Virus record (IMG/VR): IMGVR_UViG_3300037540_000254
Coordinates: 1-48,082 of that record
Strand: one strand, 5' to 3'
Length of the DNA: 48,082 nucleotides
Origin: a virus
In this document: positions 8,284 to 16,891 of the stretch, piece by piece
How positions within the stretch are numbered: position 1 is the stretch's first letter
How the letters are laid out: each line of letters starts with the position of its first letter
Made by a program: the position numbers and the translations under genes
Notes under the pieces: model-generated
What the model saw: the letters and a program-made list of their open reading frames with translations, nothing else
What the model was told of the DNA's origin: nothing
Databases searched by the model: none

Positions 8284-8996
8284 TGGGAACAGGACAAGGA
8301 ACGCCGGTAACTCCGGTAGGCGTAGGATTTACTAATATCGATAACTGGTTTACTCACATTTGGCCCGACGTTCCATTATGCCCTAATCCGAAGATCCGCG
8401 AGGCCATTATAGACACGGCCAGGCGCTTTTTTCTTGAAACCGAGTTATGGACCGTTGAATTAGAATTATTAAATATCGCTACGGACCAGGCCGAGTACAC
8501 CCTGCTATCCCCCCAGGGCGATATGGTTAGCCTGGATCATTACGAGATTAAAAGCGATAATTCCACCTTTTACCGTAAAAAGGTAATTTCCGAGATTGCT
8601 ATCGATGCTAATCCGGACGAGCGCGACGATTGGCGCAGCCAGACGCATGAGGATCCGGATGCGGCCTGGGTGGGGCAAACTCTAAAAATGCGTTTAACCT
8701 ATATCCCAGGCCTCGATATTACCGCCGGCTTAAAAGTGTGGATCAATATCATGCCCTTTGATGGGGCCCGCACAGTGCCCAAAATCCTATGGACGCATTA
8801 CAAGGATATAATTACGAGCGGCGCCGTTTCCGAACTCTTGATGATGGCAAATAAGCCCTGGTCTAATCCGGACCTGGGATCGGCGCATGGCGTTAATTTC
8901 TCCGGATCCTTTTTAAAGGCCAGGCAAAAGAAGTTTACCGGATTCGTAAGGCACCGGACCAGGGATATTATCACAACCAAATACACTGATTTTTAA
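8283..8996 (+). CDS. Putative SU10-like head-tail adaptor
   Basis: This 237-residue protein starts in a TAATG overlap with GGAGGT upstream. The beginning 'WPDVPLCPNPKIREAIIDTARRFFLETELWTVELELLNI' matches the pattern of adaptor proteins that dock under the portal ring: Pro-Cys-Pro, then a helix with Ala/Arg and 'F...T.LW'. A beta core with 'QAEYTLLSPQGDMVSLDHYEI' and a basic C-terminal helix ('KARQKKFTGFVRHRTRDII') follow, also typical. I therefore call it a short-tail adaptor. Together with the nozzle-type genes downstream it is the main support for a podovirus-like particle. It is not obviously homologous to the 3365 gene. Confidence 0.6.
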   Translation: MGTGQGTPVTPVGVGFTNIDNWFTHIWPDVPLCPNPKIREAIIDTARRFFLETELWTVELELLNIATDQAEYTLLSPQGDMVSLDHYEIKSDNSTFYRKKVISEIAIDANPDERDDWRSQTHEDPDAAWVGQTLKMRLTYIPGLDITAGLKVWINIMPFDGARTVPKILWTHYKDIITSGAVSELLMMANKPWSNPDLGSAHGVNFSGSFLKARQKKFTGFVRHRTRDIITTKYTDF

Positions 8997-9007
8997 GGAG
9001 TAAAATC

Positions 9008-9448
9008 ATGGCGGTATTCAAATTTGAGAATAACGCGATTGGGGCCCTTGAAAACGCGATCGGCGCCGGTGACGTTTCAGCTACTTTAGAAACCGGCCAG
9101 GGCGCCCTGTTTCCTACCCTGGGCGCAAATGAGCAATTTCTGGCGCTTATCTTAGAGGGATCTAAAAGCGAATGGGTGACAGTTACCGATCGCGCCGGCG
9201 ATATTATGACGATGATACGCAGCGCCACCCCGCAATCATTTTCCGCCGGCGCCTCTTTTGAATTAAGGATGAGCGGCGAGATCTTAGAATTATTCTTTCA
9301 AAAGGGCGAAAATCGAATAGTAACCGAGGATCCAGGCGGCAGCCTAACGGCCAATTATTTTGGCGAGGAAGTCTATAACTCGGTAAATGGCAAGTGGTGG
9401 AAAAACACCAGCGGCACCGATTGGCTTGAAATGGGAATAACTGATTAA
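9008..9448 (+). CDS. Short paralogue of the fibre attachment domain
   Basis: This 146-residue protein has a good AAGGAG site. It shares the design of the N-terminal ~150 residues of the next two genes: 'FKFENNAIGALENAIGAGDVSATLE', then 'LALILEGSKSEWVTVTDR', then a 'GSLTANYFGEEVY....KWWKN' block that parallels their 'GVLSPNYAGEKVFQYAGCAVRWWQS'. It thus looks like the attachment domain alone, without a receptor-binding tail. It ends on a TAATG overlap with the following paralogue. Possible roles are a connector or a capping subunit in the appendage; this is inference. Confidence 0.55.
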   Translation: MAVFKFENNAIGALENAIGAGDVSATLETGQGALFPTLGANEQFLALILEGSKSEWVTVTDRAGDIMTMIRSATPQSFSAGASFELRMSGEILELFFQKGENRIVTEDPGGSLTANYFGEEVYNSVNGKWWKNTSGTDWLEMGITD

Positions 9449-11001
9449 TGCCTTTTATATTCAACAATCGCGCCGTATCGCACCTAATAAAGGCGGTCGA
9501 TAGCGGCGATACCGAGCTCCGGATTACCCAGGCCGATTTTGAGCAGTTTAATCGATACGGCGCCGGATCCGATGATTTTATGTTTTGCGTGTTACGCGGG
9601 CCCACCGATCGAGAGATCGTTAAGATCATTCCGAGCCAGGTAAATTACGCGCCGGATCCCTACTTAGTTTGTGAACGCGGCCAGGGCGGTACACCCGCGG
9701 AGGCCTGGCCAGCTGGTACACTGATATTTTTATGCACCGTCGCGGATCATTATTCAGAGTTGATACAACCCGACGCCATTAGGCAGATCGAATTTAATCC
9801 GAATGGAGTTTTAAGCCCGAACTATGCCGGCGAAAAGGTTTTTCAATACGCCGGATGCGCGGTCCGCTGGTGGCAAAGTTTTAACGCCACGGATCCATAC
9901 TGGCACTTAATAGCCGGCGAACCCTGCCCGCCGGATGAGGAATTCGTAAACCCGACCGGCACTTTTGTATCTAAAGTTTGGTTTGTGACCTTTGTTTCAT
10001 GCTGGCAACAGTGGTTTAATAATTTTAGCTGGCAACCTGGCCATATCGATACCGTATGGGATGGCAGCCGATGGGTAGATACAACCGGCCCGACCGTAGT
10101 TAGGTTAAGTCCACCGATCGGCACCTGGTACCCAGGATTTAGGCCGCAGATTATGAAAGCCTATCGATCGTTAGCGGGTAATTGTCCAAACGTCCAATTA
10201 AGGCAGGCAGGCGGCGGGATTTTGGTTAATCATACTGGTGTTTATGTGGGCGACGAGCAACCCGACGGTTTAAAATTTGAGATACCGAGCGCGAATTATA
10301 ATACAGCAGTGGTGCCATTTACGGCGGACCTGGATCAATTTGACATAACCGGCAACATTAACGGCGAGGTTGAGCTAACCAATCTTGAATTTTTTGAATG
10401 TGAAAGCGATCCGCTAACGCCTCTTTATGACGCCTATATACACAATCAGGATCCGGTTTATTCAATTTCAAGGGATGCCGCGGTGGCAAACAATATGTCC
10501 GACACCAGCACTTTTATGTTTTGCGGATCAAATCATCATACGGGCACCCTCTATACTATACAACGGATCCACCTTTTTTATGATCTAAGCGGCGTTACCA
10601 TCGATGATATTAGAGAGGCCGCGTTAAGGATCCGAGTTGTATTTAACAGCATACCGCCGACGCTGGATAAACTTTGCATCCAAGAGGGCACCGCCGGCAG
10701 CTATCCGGTCACGCTAAACGATTGGCAGGCCCAAACAGGCCCGCTTTTAGCAGATCCGGTGCCAAATGTAGGCGCAGCGGTGGCCGTCCGGATCTATACA
10801 TTTTGGCTTAACGATTTTGGCAAAAACTATCTGGCCAGCAAATTAGGCGGCACCGCGGAAATCGTAATAAGAAATTATGAACACGATTATATAAACTTAG
10901 CGCCGGTAGCAGAAACAGGCACTTCTTATATCGATAGCATGGAGGCCGTCGGCACCTGGGCCAGGGTGCCGAGATTAACCATTTACGGTAATACGACCTA
11001 A
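9448..11001 (+). CDS. Putative receptor-binding/tail appendage protein, paralogue 1
   Basis: This 517-residue protein begins 'MPFIFNNRAVSHLIKAVDSGDTELRI' and runs into a conserved block 'RGQGGTPAEAWPAGTLIFLCTVADHY', 'QIEFNPNGVLSPNYAGEKV', 'WWQSFNATDPYWHLIAGEPC'. This N-terminal ~165 residues is shared with the next gene. The centre is divergent. The C-terminal ~190 residues ('FDLSG...IREAALRIRV...LDKLCIQEG..WLNDFGKNYLASKLGGTAEIVIRNYEHD') resemble a DNRLRE-type beta-sandwich carbohydrate-binding domain. The likely job is to bind host surface glycans. Start and stop overlap both neighbours by TAATG. Confidence 0.6.
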   Translation: MPFIFNNRAVSHLIKAVDSGDTELRITQADFEQFNRYGAGSDDFMFCVLRGPTDREIVKIIPSQVNYAPDPYLVCERGQGGTPAEAWPAGTLIFLCTVADHYSELIQPDAIRQIEFNPNGVLSPNYAGEKVFQYAGCAVRWWQSFNATDPYWHLIAGEPCPPDEEFVNPTGTFVSKVWFVTFVSCWQQWFNNFSWQPGHIDTVWDGSRWVDTTGPTVVRLSPPIGTWYPGFRPQIMKAYRSLAGNCPNVQLRQAGGGILVNHTGVYVGDEQPDGLKFEIPSANYNTAVVPFTADLDQFDITGNINGEVELTNLEFFECESDPLTPLYDAYIHNQDPVYSISRDAAVANNMSDTSTFMFCGSNHHTGTLYTIQRIHLFYDLSGVTIDDIREAALRIRVVFNSIPPTLDKLCIQEGTAGSYPVTLNDWQAQTGPLLADPVPNVGAAVAVRIYTFWLNDFGKNYLASKLGGTAEIVIRNYEHDYINLAPVAETGTSYIDSMEAVGTWARVPRLTIYGNTT

Positions 11002-12512
11002 TGAGTTTTTTATTTAATAATCGCGGAGTTTCACATTTATCTTTACCGGTTACGGATTCTGATACCGAACTCCGGATACCCTGGGAAGATTTTAACAGCT
11101 TTATGCGGTCAAACGCTCGCGCCGTCGATCGAATGATGGCCATATTACGCGGACCGATCGAGCGCGAAATAGTAGAGATCGATCTAAATAACAGCTTTTC
11201 CGGTACCACCGATAAGTATTTGAAAGTGACCAGGGGCCAGGGCGGTACGATCTCGGAAGATTGGCCGGCCGGCACCCTGCTATTTTTATCCACCCATGCG
11301 GATCATTACGAGGCCTGTTTTCAACCCGATAGCACCAGGCAGATCGATTATAATCCTAACGGCGTTTTAGCTCCGGATTACCAGGGCGAGAAAATACTGC
11401 AGTACTCCGGATGCGCGGTTAGATGGTGGCAATCTTTCGATGCGATTAACCCATATTGGCACTTGATCGCGGGCGAACCATGCGTAGGCGAGGAATTTAT
11501 CGATCCTGGGTGGGGTTTTAAAGTATGGATTGTAACGGTAGCTCAGTGCTTAGAGCAGCATTTTGATAATTCTAATTGGACCGGCGCGGCGTTTTGGCCT
11601 GGATCCTGGGATGGTACAAAGTGGGTGCATAATCAATATTTTAGGTTAGACGCGATCGGCGCCTGGGCAGATGGATACCGGCCGTCGCTGATAAAAGTTA
11701 AATTGCAAAACTTTTGCGAGCGCGGCGCCTTTCAGCTTTTTGATACAGACGATAACGTAATAGCCGAAAATGATCCCTGGAATTTTAGCCAAATTAATTT
11801 GGGCACCGAGGGCAGGCTATGGCATATTGATTGGTCAAACGGCCTGGATATAAAACAGATATATGTGCAAGGAATTTTTACCGATCCGGAGGCGCTAACA
11901 GATATAGAATTTTACACCACCACTTGTGGCACCCAGGCCACCCCGATTACAGTTAGCGGCGGGGATGCTCATTTAGGCGGGCCCGAAACCTTTGATTGGC
12001 CCTCTGCGAGGAACGCCAGCAACGCCACGGCCATAAGCACAACCGGTGACGTATGGGCCTTTGCCCATCGATGGAGCCCATATTATCGCGTATATCGATC
12101 GTTTTTAGATTTTGATTTATCTGGCCTGGGCGCATTATTCGGCGCTCCTATTTGGGAAGTCGAATTACATTATTTCGGCTTGTTTACCAGCGGCAGCTAT
12201 TTACACAATGTTGGCGTTCAAGAGTCGATACACACTCAACCGCTGCAATTATGGATGTTTCAATATGGTTATGGCCCTTTCTTTAATGCAGCACCGCTTA
12301 TGAGCCGGCAGAGCTCGCAGCAAAGTTTTTGGTTTAACCAGGCCGGCCGCGATTATGTGGCCGGCAAATTAGGTATCGGATCTGCTAAATTTTGCATTAA
12401 AGATTATTACGATATTGACAATATTGCACCGACGCATGGCCCCTGGTTTCATACGGCAAACAGTTATGACGGCGGTTATCCGGCAGAATTAAGAATATAT
12501 GGAGATTTTTAA
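11001..12512 (+). CDS. Putative receptor-binding/tail appendage protein, paralogue 2
   Basis: This 503-residue protein is a tandem duplicate of the preceding gene. The N-terminal part is closely similar ('LFNNRGVSHLSLPVTDSDTELRI', 'RGQGGTISEDWPAGTLLFLSTHADHYEA', 'QIDYNPNGVLAPDYQGEKILQYSGCAVRWWQSFDAINPYWHLIAGEPC'). The middle has diverged, and the end is again a beta-sandwich of the DNRLRE kind ('YRSFLDFDLSGLGALFGAPIWEVELHYFG'). Two related but different binding ends on a conserved mount suggest a branched or two-specificity adhesin. The start overlaps the previous stop (TAATG). Confidence 0.6.
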   Translation: MSFLFNNRGVSHLSLPVTDSDTELRIPWEDFNSFMRSNARAVDRMMAILRGPIEREIVEIDLNNSFSGTTDKYLKVTRGQGGTISEDWPAGTLLFLSTHADHYEACFQPDSTRQIDYNPNGVLAPDYQGEKILQYSGCAVRWWQSFDAINPYWHLIAGEPCVGEEFIDPGWGFKVWIVTVAQCLEQHFDNSNWTGAAFWPGSWDGTKWVHNQYFRLDAIGAWADGYRPSLIKVKLQNFCERGAFQLFDTDDNVIAENDPWNFSQINLGTEGRLWHIDWSNGLDIKQIYVQGIFTDPEALTDIEFYTTTCGTQATPITVSGGDAHLGGPETFDWPSARNASNATAISTTGDVWAFAHRWSPYYRVYRSFLDFDLSGLGALFGAPIWEVELHYFGLFTSGSYLHNVGVQESIHTQPLQLWMFQYGYGPFFNAAPLMSRQSSQQSFWFNQAGRDYVAGKLGIGSAKFCIKDYYDIDNIAPTHGPWFHTANSYDGGYPAELRIYGDF

Positions 12513-14084
12513 ATGCGCGAAGTTATCCAGGTATTTAGAGGGATCCGGCCCAGGGTAGGCGCCAGCCTGTTACAACCTAACGAGGCCCAGGACGCGGAAA
12601 ACGTCAAGATCACCCAGGGGCATTTGCGGCCCTGGTTGCAACAGCTGGTGGTTGACTCCGCGGAAACGGGTGAACTGGTCCGGACTATTTACTATTATCT
12701 ATCGCAATACTGGCTAACCTGGGATGCCGACGTAGATGTATTGCCTGGCCCGATCGCAGGCGATACCACCAACCGCTTATATTATACCGGAGATGGGATC
12801 CCGAAAAAAACAAACGAGGACGAGGCCACCACCGGCAGCGGCGATATGCCGATCAATTATTATCCGATGGGCCTACCGACGCCGGCAAAGGCGCCGATCG
12901 CAGCCCTGGGCGGCGGCGGATCCGGAGATGCGCGAGTGATTGCATACGTCTGGACGGTGGTAACGTCCTGGGGCGAGGAGGGCCCACCGAGCGCCGGATC
13001 TAACAATTTAACCGCCCTGCAGGGCCAGGTGGTGAATTTATCTAATATGGATCTGGAATGGCAGGCGGCCTTTGCATACACAACCGATGATTGGGTGATA
13101 CCCTCGGCCCTGGTCGATCATGTTTATAAATGCGTACAGGCGGGCACTTCCGCCGGCGGCGAACCTACCTGGGGCACCGTGATAGATGCCGATACCACCG
13201 ACGGCACTGTATTATGGAGGGCCTATGATAAAGAAATCCTTTACGGCACCGGCGGCGGTAAAAGGATCTATCGCGTAAATGTTGGAGATACATTTTCGCA
13301 ATATCAGTTTGTGGATCAAATACCGCAAACGTCAAGCGTGTACGTCGATAGCAAGCTGGATACGGACCTGGCCGAGGTTTTGAATACCCAAAATTACCAG
13401 CCACCACCCGACGGCATGATCGGCCTGGTATCACTCGGCCGGTTTTTCGCCGGATTTGTAGGCAAGGATCTGTATTTTTCCGAGGCTAATTTCGTCCACG
13501 CCTGGCCGCAGGCCTATCAAATAACGCTTGATTTTCCGATAGTTGGATTAGGAACGATAGGCAATATCCTGGTAGTGGGCACCACTGAAAACCCTTATGT
13601 GGTTTACGGCACCGATCCGAGCGTCATGCAGCCGCAAAAGTTTCCGGATCCGCACCCCTGCCTATCAAAAAGAGGGATTACCGAGATACCCCAGGGCGTC
13701 TTATTTCCAACAACCGATGGATATTATTTGTGCGGTCCGACCGATGGCCAGGTGGTAACAAAGGAATTTTTCACCAAAGAGGAATGGAGTCGATTTGTAC
13801 CTAATTCGATGGTGGCCGAGGTACACGATTCAAAGATATTTGCATTTTACCGCGAGGACGATGATACCCAGGGCGGCCTGGTGCTTCAAATGGAGGGCGG
13901 TTTTGCCGAATATGTAACCGAGCTCGATTTTTACGCCACGGCCCTTTTTAATGATGAAACCGACGATACCCTGTATTATATCCCCAGGGTGCTAACGGTC
14001 CGCCTGCGCGAGGCTGGTACACCGTATCCGACCAGGAGCGGCGTAAGACTAACCGAGGCCGGCGGCAACAGACTATTGGAGTAA
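12513..14084 (+). CDS. Tail nozzle/beta-propeller-like protein, N-terminal portion
   Basis: This 523-residue protein has an ATG directly after the previous stop and GGAGA upstream. The opening 'RPRVGASLLQPNEAQDAENVKITQGHLRPW' is the typical start of short-tail nozzle or stabilisation proteins, which form a beta-propeller-like ring under the adaptor (T7 gp12, P22 gp10 and SU10 nozzle as comparison). Further hallmarks are 'YVWTVVTSWGEEGPPSAGS', 'KRIYRVN', 'GMIGLVSLGRFFAGFVGKDLYFSEANFVHAWP', 'IVGLGTIGNILVVGTTENPYVVYGTDPSVM' and 'KRGITEIPQGVLFPTTDGYYLCGPTDG'. The end lacks the membrane-proximal domain normally fused to this family; a matching piece is encoded at 16360 after an intervening fibre gene. 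Confidence 0.6.
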   Translation: MREVIQVFRGIRPRVGASLLQPNEAQDAENVKITQGHLRPWLQQLVVDSAETGELVRTIYYYLSQYWLTWDADVDVLPGPIAGDTTNRLYYTGDGIPKKTNEDEATTGSGDMPINYYPMGLPTPAKAPIAALGGGGSGDARVIAYVWTVVTSWGEEGPPSAGSNNLTALQGQVVNLSNMDLEWQAAFAYTTDDWVIPSALVDHVYKCVQAGTSAGGEPTWGTVIDADTTDGTVLWRAYDKEILYGTGGGKRIYRVNVGDTFSQYQFVDQIPQTSSVYVDSKLDTDLAEVLNTQNYQPPPDGMIGLVSLGRFFAGFVGKDLYFSEANFVHAWPQAYQITLDFPIVGLGTIGNILVVGTTENPYVVYGTDPSVMQPQKFPDPHPCLSKRGITEIPQGVLFPTTDGYYLCGPTDGQVVTKEFFTKEEWSRFVPNSMVAEVHDSKIFAFYREDDDTQGGLVLQMEGGFAEYVTELDFYATALFNDETDDTLYYIPRVLTVRLREAGTPYPTRSGVRLTEAGGNRLLE

Positions 14085-14088
14085 TATC

Positions 14089-16356
14089 ATGGCCGACGAT
14101 CTAAAAATTAGCGAGATGGTAGAAATTTTATCCGGCGATCTTCACGACGATCTGGCATTTGAGGTTATCGACCTTTTAGAGCCTTTAGTCGAGGATCAAA
14201 ACAAAAAGGTTAAGCTGGTCACATTAGAGGCCTCTTTCGGATCCGAGGATAAGATCTTTAAGGATACAACCGTTGTGCAGGCCTGGGGTGATACGGATCC
14301 GGACGCGGTAACGATGGATATGTATGAAAGTGATAACGATGCAGTGCTCCGCTTTTTTGATGCCCAGGGCCAGAATAGCCGGCTGGATATTGGCGGTATG
14401 GGAGTGCCAGGCATCTTTATGCGTTTTGGGATCGGATCGGATCCCGATATTAGGGCTATGTCCGGCACTGATACCTGGATGCTACTCGAACCGGACCGGC
14501 AGCAATTAGGTAACTCGGCAGCTGGTAACGCCTTTCTAAGAGTCAATCCAAACACGCCGAATGTTGAGGCCTGGGCAAACAGTGTAGAGGTTTTAGATTT
14601 GGCCGAGCTCATCCAGCGGTTAGGCGTAACGGCCCAGGAGCGGATCGAGATCAATCAAACAAACGATACCATCCAGGCCTATGTCGAGGAAGGCGACGTC
14701 GGCGGAAATCAGCTGGTATTTGATATTGACGGCCAAAATAGCCGGATCAATCTCGGCCGAATTACAGAGCTCCATGCGCGTCAAGGCACCGGATCGGATC
14801 CCACCTTTCGAGTAATGAGCGGCACCGATGAATGGTTACATATCCACGGCGATCAACAAAGATTAGGCGCCGGATCCGGCAGCGATTCGCACGTTAGGGT
14901 AACGTCTGGCGGAGTCGAGGGAGTGGTGGCCGGCACGAATCAGCTTAATTTAACGACCCTTTTACAAAGGATCGGCGCGGCCGCGGATACCAATATCGAG
15001 ATTAATCAAACGAATAATACCGTTATCGCGGAGATCGCAAACGCTATTCGCTTTGAGCTCAATAACAACCACGGCCTTATCGGAAACCAGGCGGCCTTAC
15101 GCCTCGATGTTGATTGGGGGGATGATAAAGACATAAAGGCCTATGATGAAAACAACGTCCAAAATTTGCACCTTACAACCAACGTGCAGGAAATCGGCAC
15201 CCTGGGCGATACCTATATCCACTTTGACCAGGCAACCGGTATTTTCACTTTTCGATGCGACAATAATATCGAGGCCACCCTGGGGCCCACCGGTTTAACT
15301 TTGAGCGCCGGCGCCACGGTGGATAATATCGAAACCACTTTAACCGACGATGATACGCATATCCCGACGTCCGGCGCGGTATTTGATGCGCTCGGCGGAG
15401 CTCAACCAGGGGCATTGTATTTCGGCGGAAATGCAAGGGCCACTGCCAAAACCGATGGCATAGAGATCGAGGGGCCAAGTGCACAAATATTACATATCGA
15501 CGCGGCCACCGGTACCTTTAGCATTGAAACCCAGGGATCCATCCACCTTAGACTTGCAACCGGCGGAGAAAACGCGATCCGGTGCTATTATAATGGCGGC
15601 GTTTGGCTATATTACGACGCCATTAAAGAGGCTGAAACGGTATCCGGCGCCCTGCAAATTACCAACGCTTTGCAGCTAACAAGCGGCGGCAATTTGATAA
15701 ATGAGTTTGAAACCGCCCTTACAAATGATGCCAATAAGGTGCCCACCAGCTCGGCGGTATTCGCAGCGATCGGCGCGGCCACCAAGTTAGAGGTTTTAAA
15801 TACTAAAGTCGAGGTATCAGATACCGGCGCCGATGGCCTGGTCAATATTGTGGCCGATGGTTTTCAGCTATTAAAAGCCGAAAATGGAAAAATATATATA
15901 GGCGGAACAGACGGCAATTTCTTTACTATGGCGCACGATGCCGGCCACGTTTATATGAATAATCCTTTTGTTAATGGAGATTGGCACATACAGGGCACCA
16001 TCACAGGCCCCACCGTACACAATATGATCTCTATGCGGCCAGACGGCGGCATTGATTTGAGATATAACAATGTTATCAAAACGACGATCGGCGCCGATAC
16101 CCTGGAATTAAAAGGCGATCAAACCGGCGCCGAGGCCATTGGAAACGCGGCCACCACCGTAGCAATCACGTTTGGCACCGCTCATGCCGACGCAAATTAC
16201 CAGGTATTAGCCACCGTCGAGAACACAACCGACGGCGGGCCCCTGGTCCTGGCCGCGATAATCACGGCAAAGGCCACCACCGGATTTACCGCCACTTTAT
16301 CGGCGGCCACGGATTCGGCAAATTATGTGCTTAATTGGCTGGCAATTAGGAGTTAA
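14089..16356 (+). CDS. Tail fibre protein inserted between the two nozzle genes
   Basis: This 755-residue protein starts 'KISEMVEILSGDLHDDLAFEVIDLLE...NKKVKLVTL', an N-terminal attachment module common in phage fibres. Then come repeated strand modules: 'GQNSRLDIGGMGVPGIFMRFGIGSDPDIRAMSGTD' and 'GQNSRINLGRITELHARQGTGSDPTFRVMSGTD' are clear internal duplicates, and 'IEINQTNxTIxAyVE' recurs. Two 'ETxLTxDxxxxPTSxAVFxAxG' modules follow; one is very close to a module in the 1687 gene. The last ~80 residues ('ATTVAITFGTAHADANYQVLATVENTTDGGPLVLAAIITAKATTGFTATLSAATDSANYVLNWLAIRS') are a typical fibre-tip beta domain. It probably contacts the host. Confidence 0.7.
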   Translation: MADDLKISEMVEILSGDLHDDLAFEVIDLLEPLVEDQNKKVKLVTLEASFGSEDKIFKDTTVVQAWGDTDPDAVTMDMYESDNDAVLRFFDAQGQNSRLDIGGMGVPGIFMRFGIGSDPDIRAMSGTDTWMLLEPDRQQLGNSAAGNAFLRVNPNTPNVEAWANSVEVLDLAELIQRLGVTAQERIEINQTNDTIQAYVEEGDVGGNQLVFDIDGQNSRINLGRITELHARQGTGSDPTFRVMSGTDEWLHIHGDQQRLGAGSGSDSHVRVTSGGVEGVVAGTNQLNLTTLLQRIGAAADTNIEINQTNNTVIAEIANAIRFELNNNHGLIGNQAALRLDVDWGDDKDIKAYDENNVQNLHLTTNVQEIGTLGDTYIHFDQATGIFTFRCDNNIEATLGPTGLTLSAGATVDNIETTLTDDDTHIPTSGAVFDALGGAQPGALYFGGNARATAKTDGIEIEGPSAQILHIDAATGTFSIETQGSIHLRLATGGENAIRCYYNGGVWLYYDAIKEAETVSGALQITNALQLTSGGNLINEFETALTNDANKVPTSSAVFAAIGAATKLEVLNTKVEVSDTGADGLVNIVADGFQLLKAENGKIYIGGTDGNFFTMAHDAGHVYMNNPFVNGDWHIQGTITGPTVHNMISMRPDGGIDLRYNNVIKTTIGADTLELKGDQTGAEAIGNAATTVAITFGTAHADANYQVLATVENTTDGGPLVLAAIITAKATTGFTATLSAATDSANYVLNWLAIRS

Positions 16357-16359
16357 AAC

Positions 16360-16890
16360 ATGGGATTTGCTAATTATATATGGGAGTGGGAGGGCGACGA
16401 AACCCAGGCTTTTGGCGAAATGTTTTGGAAGTCAAAGGAATTCCTGTATCCTAAAAAGATCCGGTTTGCGGCTTGTAGGATTATATTCATTACCGGAGAT
16501 CTGGACGAGTACCAGGCGCTTTTAGATGAACGCGAGGCCATTATTAAAAGAAACCTGGACAAACTGGCCACCGGCGCGATCGGCACGATCGGCGGCACCG
16601 AGGGCGGTTTTATCCATGCTCATTATCCGATTGCGGGCGATAACCTGGAAGACGTACCAGCTGAACCAACTTACGCCGGCGAGCTATCTTTGATCTTTAA
16701 ATTATATTGTAATGATATTTTAAGGCATACCAAACAATTATACACTACCGAAATTTTCAAACTGCCAGGAGGCTATCGAGGCCGCAGACATTTCTTTACC
16801 TTAGAGGGTAATGTGGAACGGATCAAACGAGTTGATCTTGCTACCTCAATTTGGGAATTGAAACACGATCAAGGTGAATTCGGAGGTTAA
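16360..16890 (+). CDS. Tail nozzle-like protein, C-terminal portion (separate gene)
   Basis: This 176-residue protein has an AGGAG site. In nozzle-type proteins I recall a C-terminal region that runs 'W.SK.F..P....F....I', then '....LYCNDI....', then 'FKLPGGYR..R..F.LEGN..V..I.LATSI.EL'. This gene has exactly that series ('MFWKSKEFLYPKKIRFAACRIIF', 'FKLYCNDI', 'TTEIFKLPGGYRGRRHFFTLEGNVERIKRVDLATSIWELK'). So it looks like the missing end of the protein at 12513, now a stand-alone subunit separated by the 14089 fibre gene. The two are expected to assemble together. Confidence 0.5.
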   Translation: MGFANYIWEWEGDETQAFGEMFWKSKEFLYPKKIRFAACRIIFITGDLDEYQALLDEREAIIKRNLDKLATGAIGTIGGTEGGFIHAHYPIAGDNLEDVPAEPTYAGELSLIFKLYCNDILRHTKQLYTTEIFKLPGGYRGRRHFFTLEGNVERIKRVDLATSIWELKHDQGEFGG

Positions 16891-16891
16891 A

